Origin: an uncultured Lachnospiraceae bacterium
Lineage (GTDB): Bacteria > Bacillota > Clostridia > Lachnospirales > Lachnospiraceae
Reading direction: 5' to 3'
NCBI GenBank assembly: GCA_902764045.1
Contig: CACWUI010000073.1
Location: forward strand, 1-6,204
DNA: 6,204 nt
Shown here in pieces: positions 5,323 to 6,204 of the stretch (within the stretch, counting starts at the first letter, position 1; each line of letters begins with the position of its first letter). A program made the translations under genes and the position numbers. Under the pieces are notes generated by a model. It did not search any database and was not told the DNA's origin. It saw only the letters and a list, made by a program, of their open reading frames with translations.

Positions 5323-5334
5323 GCAGATAAAATT

Positions 5335-5357
5335 CCGGACGCAAGTTCGGTTTTTTT
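5335..5357 (+). terminator. Rho-independent terminator of the second hipBA module
   Basis: CCGGAC (5335-5340) pairs with GTTCGG (5345-5350), including one G.U pair, around a GCAA tetraloop. Seven T follow. It begins 12 nt after the hipA stop. Confidence 0.85.
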
Positions 5358-5361
5358 ATGT

Positions 5362-5391
5362 TTTCACATAATCTCACATTTTTCTGTGAAA
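5362..5391. repeat. 7-bp inverted repeat upstream of dxs
   Basis: TTTCACA (5362-5368) and TGTGAAA (5385-5391) are a perfect inverted repeat with a 16-bp spacer, in the 70-bp gap before dxs. It could be a regulator site or part of the promoter region. TAAAAT (5407-5412) is a possible -10, but I see no good -35 partner. Confidence 0.35.
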
Positions 5392-5427
5392 GTATTCTTC
5401 CTTTCTTAAAATAAAATGAAATCAGGT

Positions 5428-6204
5428 ATGAAATTACAAGATATCAAAGATCCTTCGTTTCTGAAACAGATGGATATCAAAGAGCTCAAAGAGCTATCCT
5501 CTCAAATCAGAACTTTTTTATTGGAAAACATTGCCAAAAACGGTGGCCATCTTTCCAGCAATCTCGGTGTCGTTGAACTGACGATTGCCTTGCATTACTG
5601 TTTTGATGCGCCGAAAGACAAGATCTTTTTTGACGTCGGCCATCAATCCTACACACACAAGATTCTAACCGGTAGGGCAAATGAAATGTCGACCTTGCGG
5701 CAGTATGGCGGCCTTTCCGGCTTCCAGAAGAGAAGCGAGAGCGTATACGACTGTTTTGAAGCAGGACACTCTTCTACGTCTTTGCCGTTTGCCTTAGGCA
5801 TGGCAGCTGCCAGAGACCTCAATCGGGATAATTATTACATTGTTCCGGTCATTGGCGATGGTGCCTTGTCGTCGGGTTTATCTTTGGAGACATTAAATCA
5901 GATCGGCTATCAGAAACATAAGATGATCATTGTCTTCAATGACAACAATATGTCGATCTCCAATAATGTCGGCGTCTTAAGTTCAAGCATCTCCAGACTG
6001 CGCAATTCCAAAGGCTACAACAGTCTGAAGGACAACGTAAAGAACGTCATCAAAAAAGGCAAGAATGGTGAAGCCATCATTCAGGGCATTCACGACATTA
6101 AGGAAAAGATCAAGGAGCCGATCGTTGATTCCGGCTACTTCTCCGAATTTGGTTTTTACTACATCGGACCGGTTGACGGCCAGAACATCAAAGCGATGAT
6201 CGAC
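5428..6204 (+). CDS. dxs: 1-deoxy-D-xylulose-5-phosphate synthase, N-terminal part (cut by window end)
   Basis: The first 259 residues of DXS, a thiamine-diphosphate enzyme joining pyruvate and glyceraldehyde-3-phosphate, the first step of the MEP isoprenoid pathway and a source for thiamine and pyridoxal. Full enzymes have about 580-640 residues, so roughly 40% is seen; the frame is open to the last base. Visible motifs are NGGHLSSNLGVVELT with catalytic H41 (E. coli His49), DVGHQSYTHKILTGR (69-83), AGHSSTS (112-118), and the cofactor/Mg motif GDG (143-145) to NDN (171-173) with D144 and N173. IGPVDGQN (247-254) has Gln where most DXS have His. ATG 5428 (MKLQDIKDP) matches the usual DXS start; an in-frame ATG at 5416 adds four residues. 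Neither has a good ribosome site. Its codon use looks richer in C-ending codons than the hip genes, by eye only. It is separated from hipA by a terminator, so it is transcribed independently. Confidence 0.96.
   Translation, partial: MKLQDIKDPSFLKQMDIKELKELSSQIRTFLLENIAKNGGHLSSNLGVVELTIALHYCFDAPKDKIFFDVGHQSYTHKILTGRANEMSTLRQYGGLSGFQKRSESVYDCFEAGHSSTSLPFALGMAAARDLNRDNYYIVPVIGDGALSSGLSLETLNQIGYQKHKMIIVFNDNNMSISNNVGVLSSSISRLRNSKGYNSLKDNVKNVIKKGKNGEAIIQGIHDIKEKIKEPIVDSGYFSEFGFYYIGPVDGQNIKAMID

Overview
The window looks like chromosomal DNA of a low-to-moderate GC, anaerobic Bacillota (Firmicutes). The signs are strong AGGAGG-type ribosome sites, short intergenic gaps, U-tract terminators, a secreted lipoprotein, a two-iron superoxide reductase (typical of strict anaerobes) and a DXS of the Bacillota type. 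Its wording resembles gut Lachnospiraceae or Erysipelotrichia, but the family cannot be fixed from this sequence alone.

Layout, left to right: (1) 45-764, a lipoprotein made of two copies of a domain carrying cystatin-like GG and QxVxG signatures, closed by a clear terminator. (2) 928-2320, a first hipB-hipA type II toxin-antitoxin pair behind a promoter framed by two 13-bp inverted operator candidates. (3) 2406-2909, the C-terminal half of an Rpn/YhgA-like PD-(D/E)XK nuclease-transposase that has lost its catalytic part. (4) 2920-3116, a nearly symmetrical 197-bp fold-back element, non-coding, whose core is a 20-bp perfect hairpin with flanking U tracts. (5) 3321-3698, desulfoferrodoxin/superoxide reductase with its own promoter. 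(6) 3881-5322, a second, different hipB-hipA pair behind a strong promoter with three operator-like sites spaced exactly 39 bp apart, closed by a terminator. (7) From 5428 to the window end, the first ~40% of dxs, the entry enzyme of the MEP isoprenoid pathway.

The stretch between the lipoprotein and dxs therefore looks like an accessory region: two unrelated-looking HipBA modules, a broken Rpn gene and a fold-back repeat surround one oxidative-stress gene. Each HipBA module is likely self-contained: the XRE protein binds its operators and the HipA-like kinase, and the kinase is translated from a start overlapping the antitoxin gene. The most notable unexplained structures are the 39-bp-phased operator array, the 197-bp fold-back element, and the double cystatin-like lipoprotein. 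The Rpn remnant also keeps a possible internal start.
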